Shown here piece by piece: positions 6,814 through 14,834 of a stretch of 64,000 nucleotides of DNA; positions within the stretch are counted from its first letter, which is position 1; each line of letters opens with the position of its first letter. This DNA is from Microbacterium sp. VKM Ac-2923 (lineage in GTDB: Bacteria; Actinomycetota; Actinomycetes; Actinomycetales; Microbacteriaceae). The notes under the pieces were generated by a model. It searched no databases. It worked only from the letters and a program-made list of their open reading frames with translations, and was not told the DNA's origin. The DNA is taken from NCBI RefSeq assembly GCF_022815605.1, contig NZ_JALGRP010000007.1:70482-134481 (forward strand), written 5' to 3'. Both the position numbers and the translations under genes were made by a program.

Positions 6814-8181
6814 GTGTCGATCGCTGACATCGCCGAGGAGCGTCTCGGAAAAGCACCGCGTCCCGAGCGCACGCCCCCGCACGACATCCTCGCCGAGCAG
6901 AGCGCTCTGGGCGGCATGCTGCTGTCGAAGGATGCGGTGGCCGATGTCATCGAGACGCTCCGCGGGGGCGACTTCTACGTGCCGAAGCACGAGCTGATCT
7001 TCGAGGCCATCCTCACGCTCTACTCGCACGGCGAGCCCACCGACGTCGTCGCCGTGACCGACGAGCTCATCAAGACCGGCGAGCTCCAGCGCGCCGGGGG
7101 AGCGGACTACCTCCACACGCTCACCTCTATCGTGCCCACGGCCGCCAACGCGGGCTACTACGCCTCGATCGTCGCCGAGCGCGCGCTGCTGCGTCGTCTG
7201 GTCGAGGCCGGCACGCGCATCGTGCAGATGGGCTACGCCGGCGAGGGCGACCCGGTCGATCTCGTCAACAGCGCCCAGGCCGAGATCTACAACGTCTCGG
7301 GCGATGACAGCGCCGACGACTACATCCCCCTGACGATGGCGGTGGATGCCGCGGTCGAGGAGATCGAGGCCGCTCGCGGTCGCGACGGGTCGATGACCGG
7401 CATCCCCACCGGCTTCGCCGGTCTCGACCAGCTCACCAACGGTCTGCACCCGGGTCAGATGATCGTGCTCGCCGCGCGCCCCGCCATGGGTAAGTCCACG
7501 CTCGCGCTCGACTTTGCCCGCGCAGCCGCGATCAAGTCGAACGCGCCGTGCATCTTCTTCTCGCTCGAGATGGGTCGCTCTGAGATCGCCATGCGCCTTC
7601 TCAGCGCCGAGGGCTCGATTCCCCTCCAGAGCATGCGCAAGGGGACGCTCGACTCGCGCGACTGGACCACCGTCGCCTCCACGCGCGGTCGCATCAACGA
7701 CGCCCCCCTCTACATCGACGACAGCCCCAACATGACGCTGGTCGAAATCCGCGCCAAGTGCCGTCGCCTCAAGCAGCGCGAGGGTCTGAAGATGGTTGTC
7801 ATCGACTACCTGCAGCTGCTCACGAGCGGTAAGCGCGTGGAGTCGCGCCAGCAGGAGGTCAGCGAGTTCTCGCGTGCGCTGAAGCTGATGGCGAAGGAGC
7901 TGCAGGTTCCCGTCATCGCGCTGTCGCAGCTGAACCGTGGCGCCGAGCAGCGCGCCGACAAGAAGCCGGCCCTGAGCGACCTGCGTGAGTCGGGCTCGAT
8001 CGAGCAGGATGCCGACATGGTCGTGCTGCTGCACCGCGAGGCCGCATATGAGAAGGACTCGCCCCGCGCGGGTGAGGCGGATCTGATCGTGGCGAAGCAC
8101 CGTAACGGGCCGACCGACACGATCACGGTGGCGTTCCAGGGGCACTATTCGCGGTTCGCGGATATGGCGCCGGGGATGTAG
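6814..8181 (+). CDS. dnaB: Replicative DNA helicase
   Basis: Hexameric helicase that unwinds DNA at the replication fork, 455 aa. The N-terminal helical domain contains H-D-I-L-A-E-Q-S-A-L-G-G-M-L. The RecA-like C-terminal domain shows G-L-H-P-G-Q-M-I-V-L-A-A-R-P-A-M-G-K-S-T (Walker A near residue 230), F-F-S-L-E-M-G, V-I-D-Y-L-Q-L-L (Walker B), L-S-Q-L-N-R-G and D-L-R-E-S-G-S-I-E-Q-D-A-D. The length is that of DnaB without an intein. GTG at 6814 follows AAGGAG closely. Location after the rplI operon fits Actinobacteria, and the DnaA-box cluster in its upstream region suggests DnaA-linked control. Confidence 0.96.
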   Translation: MSIADIAEERLGKAPRPERTPPHDILAEQSALGGMLLSKDAVADVIETLRGGDFYVPKHELIFEAILTLYSHGEPTDVVAVTDELIKTGELQRAGGADYLHTLTSIVPTAANAGYYASIVAERALLRRLVEAGTRIVQMGYAGEGDPVDLVNSAQAEIYNVSGDDSADDYIPLTMAVDAAVEEIEAARGRDGSMTGIPTGFAGLDQLTNGLHPGQMIVLAARPAMGKSTLALDFARAAAIKSNAPCIFFSLEMGRSEIAMRLLSAEGSIPLQSMRKGTLDSRDWTTVASTRGRINDAPLYIDDSPNMTLVEIRAKCRRLKQREGLKMVVIDYLQLLTSGKRVESRQQEVSEFSRALKLMAKELQVPVIALSQLNRGAEQRADKKPALSDLRESGSIEQDADMVVLLHREAAYEKDSPRAGEADLIVAKHRNGPTDTITVAFQGHYSRFADMAPGM

Positions 8182-8206
8182 TTCGGAGTTGTAGGGATTT
8201 TTCTGA

Positions 8207-8254
8207 GATGTCCTTTTCGCGGGTGACATGTCCACGCGATGTCCATCGGGACAT
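8207..8254. repeat. ATGTCC repeats after dnaB, possible relic of a mobile element end
   Basis: Within 48 bases ATGTCC occurs three times directly (8208-8213, 8228-8233, 8239-8244) and once inverted (GGGACAT at 8248-8254). Two more copies lie after the next gene at 9064-9069 and 9077-9082. Multiple short repeats of this kind occur at the ends of some insertion sequences, such as IS21-type elements. No transposase is present, so this would be a relic at best. Confidence 0.3.
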
Positions 8255-8282
8255 TTCGGCGCCGATCGTTAGGGTGGTCGGC

Positions 8283-8981
8283 ATGCCGCAACCGACGTGG
8301 TTCCTGGACGAGACGACTTCTCTCGGCAGGGAGAACACCGATCCTGAGCACGTCGCGCACTATGACGAGAAGGAAGATGCCGGGGCTGCCGCTGAGATCG
8401 TCACGCTTGGACAGCTACTCCCCGCGACGACCGCGGATGTTGTCGATCTCGGTGCCGGAACGGGACAGTTCGCGCTCCTCGCAGCGGAGCGCTGGGAGAA
8501 CGTCACGGCCGTCGATCCCTCACCGGTAATGCTCGACCACCTCCGTCAGAAAGCGACCGCGGCGGGTTCGTCGCTGTATATCGTCGAGGACGGATACCTC
8601 ACCTACGAGCGCGCCTCTGAGTCAGTCGATCTCGCCTACTCGCGATTCGCGCTGCACCACCTGCCCGACTTCTGGAAGGCGATAGCCCTCGCTCGAATCC
8701 GCCGCATGCTCCGCCCTGGTGGCATCCTGCGCCTGTGGGACGTCGTCTACCACTTCCCACTCAACGAAGCGATCGAGCGCATCGAGCACTGGTGCTCAAC
8801 CGGCTACTCAGCCATGGAAGGCGGGTGGACGCGCGCCGATCTCGAGGAGCATGTGCGCGACGAGCACTCAACCTTCACCTGGCTTCTTGAGCCGATGATG
8901 GGCGAGGCCGGCTTCGTTATCGAGGACGCCCAGTATGACGACGACGGGATCTTTGCCAAGTACATTCTGCGCGCCGTGTGA
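8283..8981 (+). CDS. Class I SAM-dependent methyltransferase
   Basis: Cytoplasmic methyltransferase of the Methyltransf_11/25 type (232 aa), substrate unknown. S-adenosylmethionine-binding motif I, V-V-D-L-G-A-G-T-G-Q-F-A, is at about residues 51-62. The acidic residue of motif II is in T-A-V-D-P-S, and motif IV/V is in S-R-F-A-L-H-H-L-P-D-F-W-K and M-L-R-P-G-G-I-L-R. ATG at 8283 is chosen although the Shine-Dalgarno is weak; an in-frame ATG at 8208 would begin inside the ATGTCC repeats and add residues foreign to the family. Base composition is less GC-rich than in neighbours, and repeats lie on both sides, so horizontal gain is possible. Confidence 0.8.
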   Translation: MPQPTWFLDETTSLGRENTDPEHVAHYDEKEDAGAAAEIVTLGQLLPATTADVVDLGAGTGQFALLAAERWENVTAVDPSPVMLDHLRQKATAAGSSLYIVEDGYLTYERASESVDLAYSRFALHHLPDFWKAIALARIRRMLRPGGILRLWDVVYHFPLNEAIERIEHWCSTGYSAMEGGWTRADLEEHVRDEHSTFTWLLEPMMGEAGFVIEDAQYDDDGIFAKYILRAV

Positions 8982-9158
8982 GCACCCTCCCGTTGGGGCA
9001 AGTTGGTCCCGCGGTCGTCCCCCTCATCGCAGACAAGGCACTCGCGGCAACCGCGCATCCGAGATGTCCCTGCGCCATGTCCAGGCCCTGAGAGCCTAGG
9101 GGTCGAGGAGGCACCTTTGGTGCTGGGTGGTGATGAGCGGAACTGGGTTCGCGAGTCT

Positions 9159-9189
9159 GTTACCATTGGTATTCAATACCGTTGGTAAC
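9159..9189. promoter_or_regulatory. Palindromic operator upstream of the marR operon
   Basis: A 31-base near-perfect inverted repeat: GTTACCA-x2-GGTATT followed, after one central base, by AATACC-x2-TGGTAAC. It ends 17 bases before the ATG at 9207. Size, symmetry and position are those of an operator for a MarR dimer, and the second gene of the operon encodes a MarR protein, so autorepression is likely. Confidence 0.75.
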
Positions 9190-9206
9190 AGATGGAGTTT
9201 CTTGCG

Positions 9207-9617
9207 ATGTCTCAGATTTCAGCGTCCAACCTGGGTCTCGTTCGGCGGGCTTTGGCGGCTGCCGATGCCGGGGATCGGGAGTCTCTCGAGGAGTTCATGC
9301 ACCTGGATCTCGTTGTGACGCTGGCTGGGGTGTCGGAGCCGATCGTCGGCCGCGAGCACTGGCTTGGCGGGGTGCTTGAGATGGCGGCTGCGTTCCCGGA
9401 TCTGCAGACGACCGTGGTCGATGCGGTATGCGAGGGCGACGTGGTAGCCGTGAGGTCTGTGCTGCGGGGGACGCACTCGGGACGGTTCAACGGGCTGGCT
9501 GCGACGGGCCGCTCGATCGAGGTCATGAGCAACGACTTCTACCGGATCGAGTCAGGACGGATCGTGGAGGCGTGGATCGTCACGGACACGGGCACACTCT
9601 TCGGACAGATCTCATGA
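9207..9617 (+). CDS. SnoaL-like/NTF2-fold protein
   Basis: A 136-aa protein of the SnoaL-like (NTF2-like) fold, a family of small cone-shaped proteins that include polyketide cyclases and many uncharacterised members. Family features are the N-terminal helix with A-L-A-A-A-D-A-G-D, a segment V-G-R-E-H-W, then D-V-V-A-V-R-S-V-L-R-G-T-H-S-G-x-F-N-G-L-A-A-T-G and the end F-Y-R-I-E-S-G-R-I-V-E-A-W. ATG at 9207 is preferred over 9192 because GGAG sits 9 bases before it, whereas 9192 directly adjoins the operator palindrome. It overlaps marR (ATGA) and heads a four-gene operon with an exporter. Exact role unknown. Confidence 0.75.
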   Translation: MSQISASNLGLVRRALAAADAGDRESLEEFMHLDLVVTLAGVSEPIVGREHWLGGVLEMAAAFPDLQTTVVDAVCEGDVVAVRSVLRGTHSGRFNGLAATGRSIEVMSNDFYRIESGRIVEAWIVTDTGTLFGQIS

Positions 9618-10066
9618 GCGCGGAGCTGCTGAATCAGCTTCTTGCGATCGGCGACCTGATGCGTCGCGATATGGCGCGTGCTTTCGCGGGCACGCCGTTG
9701 ACGGAGTCGCGGGTGGCGGTGTTGTGGACGTTGCGGGTGTCAGGTGCGTCGACGCAGCGGGATGTCGCGGTCGCGCTCAGAGTGAGCGGGAAGAACGTGT
9801 CCTTGCTGGTCGACGCGCTCGAATCCGCCGGCTATGTGCATCGAGCGAAGCACCCGACAGACCGGCGTGCTGTGCTGCTGGAACTGACCGACTCGGCGAA
9901 CGCGTTGATGGCGAAGATGGAGCGGGAGCACGCCCAGCTGGCGGAAACCCTGGTGGCGGCGGTCTCTCCCGGCGATGTCGCGACCGTGGAGCGCGGGGTG
10001 ACCGCGATCGCCGCCCGACTGAGCGAGCTGGTCGATGAAGCGGCGGCCGCGGGGGATGCGACGTGA
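9614..10066 (+). CDS. MarR-family transcriptional regulator
   Basis: Winged-helix repressor of the MarR family (150 aa). The DNA-binding part shows L-T-E-S-R-V-A-V-L-W-T-L, then S-T-Q-R-D-V-A-V-A-L-R-V-S-G-K-N-V-S-L-L-V-D-A-L-E-S-A-G-Y-V (recognition helix region) and the wing with H-P-T-D-R-R-A-V-L-L-E-L-T. The frame is open further upstream, but ATG at 9614 overlaps the stop of the preceding gene and gives a normal-length MarR. It probably binds the palindrome at 9159-9189 and so represses its own operon, which includes the ABC exporter. The inducing ligand is unknown, perhaps a compound the exporter removes. Confidence 0.88.
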   Translation: MSAELLNQLLAIGDLMRRDMARAFAGTPLTESRVAVLWTLRVSGASTQRDVAVALRVSGKNVSLLVDALESAGYVHRAKHPTDRRAVLLELTDSANALMAKMEREHAQLAETLVAAVSPGDVATVERGVTAIAARLSELVDEAAAAGDAT

Positions 10067-11799
10067 GCGGCATCAAGCTTCCCCAGACCGAGATGCGCGC
10101 CGAGAAGCCTGAGCCGACGCGCACGCAAGCGCTCTTCGCTAGAGGCGCGGGGATCGAGAAGATCATCTACGACGCGATCGGCCGCGCCATCACGCGGCGG
10201 CCATGGAAAGCACCGGATGCGCAGGGGTTCTACTACCACTCGCAGAGCCTCGCGGTGCTGTTCATCTTCATCGTGCTCTCGGCCCTCGAGATCGTCATCA
10301 TCGACCTGATCGTGCATCAATGGCTCTGGGTGCGGATCCCGCTGCTCGTCATCGGCATCTGGGGGCTGGTGTGGATGACCGGCCTGTTGTGCGCGCACTT
10401 CATGCGACCGCACACCGTCGGATCGGAGGGAGTGCGCGTCCGCGACGGGCTGGACATGGACGCGCACGTTACCTGGGACGACGTCTACTCCGTGGCTCTC
10501 AATAGTCGCAGCTACGAGCCCAAGACCCCGAGCATCATCGACGACCAGGGCGGCCGTGCGCTGGTGATGGGTATCAGCGACCACACCAACATCGAGATCG
10601 TCCTCGAGCGCCCCACCACGGTCACACTCCCCGGGTTGGCGCCCAAGGGGGGTGAGCAGGTGGTCGACCGCATCTACCTCTGGACCGACACCCCGAAGGA
10701 GTTCCTCGTGGCAGTCGGCGAACACATCGGGTCACCCGAGCAGAGCGTCGCAGCGAAGAAGGCTCGCGCCCAAGCGGTCCAGGACAAGGAGCGGAGAGAG
10801 CGCATGGCTCAGTACAGCAACAACGGTCCCGCGATCGAGGTCAGCGGGCTCGTCAAGCGATTCAGGGACACGACCGCTCTGGCCGGCATCGACTTCACCG
10901 TCGCACCAGGCGCGGTGCTCGGGCTGCTCGGCCCCAACGGGTCAGGCAAGACCACAACCGTGCGGATTCTCGCGACGCTGCTGAAAGCCGACGAGGGCGC
11001 AGCCCGCATCTGCGGGTACGACGTGTCCCGAGACGCCTCCACAGTGCGCCAGCTGATCGGACTCACCGGCCAGTACGCCTCTGTAGACAAAGACCTCACC
11101 GGCCACCAGAACCTCACGATGATCGGCCGATTGCTCGGCATGTCGCGGAAGCAGGCGAAGAGCCGAGCAACCGAGCTACTCGAAGATGCAGGACTCGCCG
11201 ACGCCGCCACCAAACCCGCGAAGGGCTACTCGGGTGGAATGCGTCGACGCCTCGACCTTGCCGCGAGCGTCATGGGCGAAGCCGCTGTCGTGTTCCTCGA
11301 CGAACCGACCACAGGCCTCGACCCGGCCCGGCGAGGGGAAACCTGGGCGATGGTCCGACGTCTCGCGGCGCAAGGCTCCACTGTGCTCCTCACGACGCAA
11401 TACCTTGAGGAAGCCGATCACCTCGCCAACGACATCATCGTCATCGACGCCGGCAGCATCGTCGCCCGCGGCACCCCCGACGACCTTAAGCGACGCCTGG
11501 GCAGCCAAACACTCGACGTCAGGCTCCACGACCCGCACCGACTCGCCGAGGCCGCCGCCCGCGTCGAGAGCATCATCGGCGTCACGCCCGTCATGGACGC
11601 GCCAACAGGACGACTCAGCGCGGCCGTGACCGCCGGTGAGGTCATGCCCGCGATCGTGCGGAGCCTCGACGAAGCCGGGATCGACGTCAGTGAACTCTCG
11701 CTCCGGCTCCCCAGCCTCGACGACGTCTTCCTCACCCTCACCGGCCACCCCGCGTCCGCCGCCACACCAACCACGACCGCAGAGACGACAGCAGCATGA
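10063..11799 (+). CDS. DrrA-like ABC ATPase with an N-terminal membrane domain
   Basis: A 578-aa fusion. The first about 247 residues are not ABC-like: two membrane spans (about 62-84 and 88-110) are followed by a soluble part with G-S-E-G-V-R-V-R-D-G and W-D-D-V-Y-S-V that may be PH-like, then a charged helix. From about residue 248 (M-A-Q-Y-S-N-N-G-P-A-I-E-V) comes a complete daunorubicin-resistance type ATPase: Walker A G-P-N-G-S-G-K-T-T-T, signature Y-S-G-G-M-R-R-R-L, Walker B V-F-L-D-E-P-T-T-G-L-D and the typical DrrA C-terminal region. GTG at 10063 overlaps the marR stop. A separate start at ATG 10804, preceded by GGAGAG, could give a normal DrrA, so the locus may express one fused protein or both forms. 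Partner permease follows. Confidence 0.82.
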   Translation: MSGIKLPQTEMRAEKPEPTRTQALFARGAGIEKIIYDAIGRAITRRPWKAPDAQGFYYHSQSLAVLFIFIVLSALEIVIIDLIVHQWLWVRIPLLVIGIWGLVWMTGLLCAHFMRPHTVGSEGVRVRDGLDMDAHVTWDDVYSVALNSRSYEPKTPSIIDDQGGRALVMGISDHTNIEIVLERPTTVTLPGLAPKGGEQVVDRIYLWTDTPKEFLVAVGEHIGSPEQSVAAKKARAQAVQDKERRERMAQYSNNGPAIEVSGLVKRFRDTTALAGIDFTVAPGAVLGLLGPNGSGKTTTVRILATLLKADEGAARICGYDVSRDASTVRQLIGLTGQYASVDKDLTGHQNLTMIGRLLGMSRKQAKSRATELLEDAGLADAATKPAKGYSGGMRRRLDLAASVMGEAAVVFLDEPTTGLDPARRGETWAMVRRLAAQGSTVLLTTQYLEEADHLANDIIVIDAGSIVARGTPDDLKRRLGSQTLDVRLHDPHRLAEAAARVESIIGVTPVMDAPTGRLSAAVTAGEVMPAIVRSLDEAGIDVSELSLRLPSLDDVFLTLTGHPASAATPTTTAETTAA

Positions 11800-12608
11800 C
11801 CACCACCACGCTCACCGCCTCCCGAGCCGACCTCAGAAACCGTGTCGGACTCGGACAGATCATCACCCATTCCGGGACGCTCTCGTGGCGGGGCATCGTC
11901 AAGATCAGCCGCCACCCCGCCGGACTCGCTGACGTCATCATCGGCCCCGCGATCTTCCTCGTCCTGTTCGGCTACGTCTTCGGCGGCGCCATCTCCGGCG
12001 ACACCAGCGCATACCTGCAGTTCGTGTTCCCCGGCATCCTCGGCATGATGACCCTCTTCGCCACCATGGGCGTCGGTGTCTCCCTCAGCACCGACCTCCA
12101 AGACGGCATCTTCGACCGATTCCGAAGCCTGCCCATCGCAAGGATCTCCCCGCTCATCGGGGCCATCGGCAGCGACATCGTGCGCCAACTCGTCTCCCTC
12201 ACCGCCCTCATCGGCTTCGGACTGCTGCTCGGAGTGCGGTTCGAGACCGGCCTGTGGTCAATCCTCGCGGCCTGCGCCCTCGCCATCGCGTTCGCACTGT
12301 CGATCTCGTGGGCGCTCGTCCTCCTCGCCCTAGCGATCAAAGAGCCCCAAGCAGTCCAGGGGCTCGGCGCCGTGCTCATCATCCCCTTGGCGTTCGCCAG
12401 CAATATCTTCGTCCCCGTCGACACCATGCCCGGGTGGATGCAGACCTTCGCGTCATGGAACCCCGTAGGCCACCTCGTCGACGCCGTACGCGGCCTCATG
12501 ATGGGAGGCCCCGTTGCAGAACCGGTCACCCTCACACTGATCTGGATGGCCGCTTTCGTCGTGATCTTTGCTCCGCTCTCTCTCATCGCATACAACCGCA
12601 CCCGGTAG
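11796..12608 (+). CDS. DrrB-like ABC-2 type permease
   Basis: Membrane subunit (270 aa) of an ABC-2 exporter, paired with the preceding ATPase (ATGA overlap). About six membrane spans are visible, beginning near residue 48 with G-P-A-I-F-L-V-L-F-G-Y-V-F-G-G-A-I. Family motifs include F-P-G-I-L-G-M-M, the cytoplasmic segment L-Q-D-G-I-F-D-R-F-R-S-L-P-I-A-R, and P-L-A-F-A-S-N-I-F-V-P-V-D-T-M-P-G-W-M near residue 195, which is highly typical of DrrB proteins. Probably exports a drug-like or lipid compound under MarR control. Last gene of the operon; a hairpin follows. Confidence 0.88.
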   Translation: MTTTTLTASRADLRNRVGLGQIITHSGTLSWRGIVKISRHPAGLADVIIGPAIFLVLFGYVFGGAISGDTSAYLQFVFPGILGMMTLFATMGVGVSLSTDLQDGIFDRFRSLPIARISPLIGAIGSDIVRQLVSLTALIGFGLLLGVRFETGLWSILAACALAIAFALSISWALVLLALAIKEPQAVQGLGAVLIIPLAFASNIFVPVDTMPGWMQTFASWNPVGHLVDAVRGLMMGGPVAEPVTLTLIWMAAFVVIFAPLSLIAYNRTR

Positions 12609-12908
12609 TTCGAGATGCTCGTCACGGCGCCGCCGTCATCACGATGGCGCCGAGTCTTCCCCGAGCGCCACGATCCATTCCTCGGACAACTCCGTCCGAG
12701 GAACGGACGATCCGCGGTGGACATTTCCGGGCGACCAGGCGCCGAACCAGCGAAACACAATCGACATTTCTAAGAGGTTCCTACAGGAGTGTCGGTTCCA
12801 CCGCGCACGTCGCACCTCAGGTCGAGATGCCGTCTGCGTGTCGGCTCCCACACCTCGCTCGCTTCATTGCGGGGGCGCTTCCTGCTCCTCTTCAGCTCGT
12901 GATCGCGT
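12609..12908. other. Convergent intergenic region
   Basis: 300 bases between the drrB-like gene and the minus-strand siderophore importer. It contains a strong hairpin (listed separately). A 70-codon minus-strand frame crosses it, but it has no visible ribosome binding site or recognisable motif, so I do not call it. Confidence 0.5.
12678..12703. terminator. Perfect 10-bp hairpin between convergent operons
   Basis: TTCCTCGGAC at 12678-12687 pairs exactly with GTCCGAGGAA at 12694-12703 around a six-base loop. It lies about 70 bases after the drrB-like stop. It could terminate transcription from the left and, being symmetric, also from the right. Confidence 0.6.
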
Positions 12909-13730
12909 TCAGGTTGCGATCGCGCGACCGCGGTCACGACCTATCGGCACGACCTGCGGGGTGCCCACGACGGGGTCGGGAACGACGATGCAGCGCAACC
13001 CGAACACCTCGTGCACGAGCTCGGCGGTCACGATGTCGGCCGGCGCACCCTCGGCGACCACCCGGCCGTCGCGCATCGCTATGAGGTGTGTGGCGTAACG
13101 CGCCGCGTGATTGAGGTCGTGGAGCACCGCGACGAGCGTGCGGCCCTGCTCATTCAGGTCGGTGAACAGCTCCATCAGCTCGATCTGATGAGTGATGTCG
13201 AGGAAGGTCGTCGGCTCGTCCAGTAGCAGGATGCCGGTCTCCTGCGCGAGCGCCATCGCCACCCACACGCGCTGACGCTGGCCCCCCGACAGTTCGTCGA
13301 CCAGACGACCCGACAGCTCGGTGATCCCCGTGGCGCCCAAGGCGCCGGCGACGGCGTGCTCGTCGGCATCCGTCCACTGCCGGATGAGCTTCTGATACGG
13401 GTAGCGGCCGCGGGCCACGAGGTCGGCGACGGTGATGCCGTCGGGCGCGATCGAAGACTGCGGCAACAGCCCCACCCGCTGCGCCACCTCCTTCGCCTTG
13501 AGCGAATGGATGTCGGAGCCATCAAGCACGACGCGACCCGCAGCGGGTTTCAACAGCCGAGAGAGCGCGCGCAGGAGCGTGGACTTGCCGCACGCGTTCG
13601 GCCCCACGATGACCGTGAACGACGCGTCGGGAATCTCGACGGTCAGCTGCTCGCTGATGACACGCTTGTCGTAGCCGATGGTGGCGGCATCCGCTCGGAG
13701 GCGCGACGCGGCGGTGGGAGGCGGCGTCAC
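12909..13730 (-). CDS. Ferric-siderophore ABC importer ATPase (FepC/FecE type)
   Basis: ATPase (273 aa) energising uptake of an Fe(III)-siderophore. Motifs: Walker A V-G-P-N-A-C-G-K-S-T near residues 42-51, Q-loop L-L-P-Q-S-S, signature E-L-S-G-G-Q-R-Q-R, Walker B L-L-L-D-E-P-T-T-F-L-D and switch H-D-L-N-H. The stretch G-R-x-P-Y-Q after the Q-loop is typical of FepC-like proteins. It is the last gene of a minus-strand operon (binding protein, two permeases, ATPase) and starts 30 bases after the preceding stop. Expression should follow iron via the IdeR-type box at 17218-17236. Likely retrieves the siderophore made further downstream. Confidence 0.93.
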   Translation of the reverse strand: MTPPPTAASRLRADAATIGYDKRVISEQLTVEIPDASFTVIVGPNACGKSTLLRALSRLLKPAAGRVVLDGSDIHSLKAKEVAQRVGLLPQSSIAPDGITVADLVARGRYPYQKLIRQWTDADEHAVAGALGATGITELSGRLVDELSGGQRQRVWVAMALAQETGILLLDEPTTFLDITHQIELMELFTDLNEQGRTLVAVLHDLNHAARYATHLIAMRDGRVVAEGAPADIVTAELVHEVFGLRCIVVPDPVVGTPQVVPIGRDRGRAIAT

Positions 13731-13760
13731 GAGGAACGCTCCTTCGAGGTCGAGGTCGGG

Positions 13761-14834
13761 TCAGACATGGCGGCGACGCACCTCTCCGATGATGAGCCAC
13801 ACCAGGTAGGCGCCGCCGAGGACGACCGTGACCACCCCGACGGGGAGGGCGACCGGCAGTGCGTGCTGCGCGATGAGATCGGCGCCGGCGAGCATGAGCG
13901 CGCCCATGACGGCCGCGGGGGCGACGGTCACGCCGGGCGTGCGGGCGACGCGCCGGGCGATCTGAGGGGCGGCCAGGGCGACGAAGGTGATCGGCCCGGC
14001 CGCGGCCGTCACGACCGCCACGAGCGCGACGCCGGTGATGATCAGCCACAGGCGCGTCGGGCCGGTGCGGATGCCGGTGGCCTTCGCCGCGTCGTCGCCC
14101 AGTTCGAGCTGGCGGAGCCCGGGGGCGAGGGCGGCGACGACGACCAGCAGCATGCCGATGATGACGGTGCCCGCGAACGCCTGCGTCCAGCCGGTGCCCG
14201 ACAGTGAGCCCGCGCCCCAGGCGGCGGCCGACATGGCCACTTCGAGGTCGGCGGACAGCAGCAGCCACGTGTTGAACGAGCCCAGCATCGCGGAGACGGC
14301 GATGCCCACGATGATGAGGCGGAAGCCATGCATTCCGCGCCGCCACGCGAGCAGGTAGACCACGGCGGCGGTCGCCATGCCGCCGATGACGGCTCCGCCG
14401 GCGAGCTCGAGATAGGTGCCGTGGATGAGGATGATGACCACGAGCGCCCCGGTGTACGACCCGGCCGAGAAACCGATGATGTCGGGCGAGGCGAGCGGAT
14501 TGCGCGTGAGCGACTGGAAGATCGCGCCCGACGCCCCCAGCGCGGCGCCGAAGGCGATGGCCGCGACGATCCGCGGCGCCCGCCACTCCACCACCACCGT
14601 GCGCGCGAACCCCGCGTCGGGGGCGTCGATGAGCGCCGTCCACACCTGCTCGAGCGACAGCGGGTACTCACCGACGCACAGTGACCACACCGCGACGCCG
14701 AGGGTCAGCAGGCCGAGGGCAGCGCACACGAGCACCGTGCGCAGGCGCCAGCGCAACGCCGCGCCGCCGCGGCGCAGCACGAGCGTGCGGTGACCGAAGT
14801 CGACGCGGGCGGGCGCGGCATCCGTCTGGCTCAC
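13761..14834 (-). CDS. Ferric-siderophore ABC importer permease (FepG/FecD type)
   Basis: FecCD-family membrane subunit, 357 aa, with the many hydrophobic helices of this family. Signatures: R-A-P-R-I-V-A-A-I-A-F-G-A-A-L-G-A-S-G-A then F-Q-S-L-T-R-N-P-L-A-S-P-D-I-I-G-F, W-G-A-G-S-L-S, L-G-D-D-A-A-K-A-T-G and G-P-I-T-F-V-A-L-A-A-P-Q-I-A-R near residue 280, the region that contacts the ATPase. The extended N terminus of about 30 residues before the first span resembles FepG-type proteins. Its start overlaps the stop of the next upstream gene by four bases, so the two permeases are made together as a heterodimer. Confidence 0.93.
   Translation of the reverse strand: MSQTDAAPARVDFGHRTLVLRRGGAALRWRLRTVLVCAALGLLTLGVAVWSLCVGEYPLSLEQVWTALIDAPDAGFARTVVVEWRAPRIVAAIAFGAALGASGAIFQSLTRNPLASPDIIGFSAGSYTGALVVIILIHGTYLELAGGAVIGGMATAAVVYLLAWRRGMHGFRLIIVGIAVSAMLGSFNTWLLLSADLEVAMSAAAWGAGSLSGTGWTQAFAGTVIIGMLLVVVAALAPGLRQLELGDDAAKATGIRTGPTRLWLIITGVALVAVVTAAAGPITFVALAAPQIARRVARTPGVTVAPAAVMGALMLAGADLIAQHALPVALPVGVVTVVLGGAYLVWLIIGEVRRRHV

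Noticed and set aside
6814..8181. Intein in DnaB
   Set aside because: The protein is 455 aa with uninterrupted Walker motifs, the size of intein-free DnaB.
12639..12851. 70-codon minus-strand gene between convergent operons
   Set aside because: No recognisable motif or ribosome binding site, and it crosses a terminator-like hairpin.
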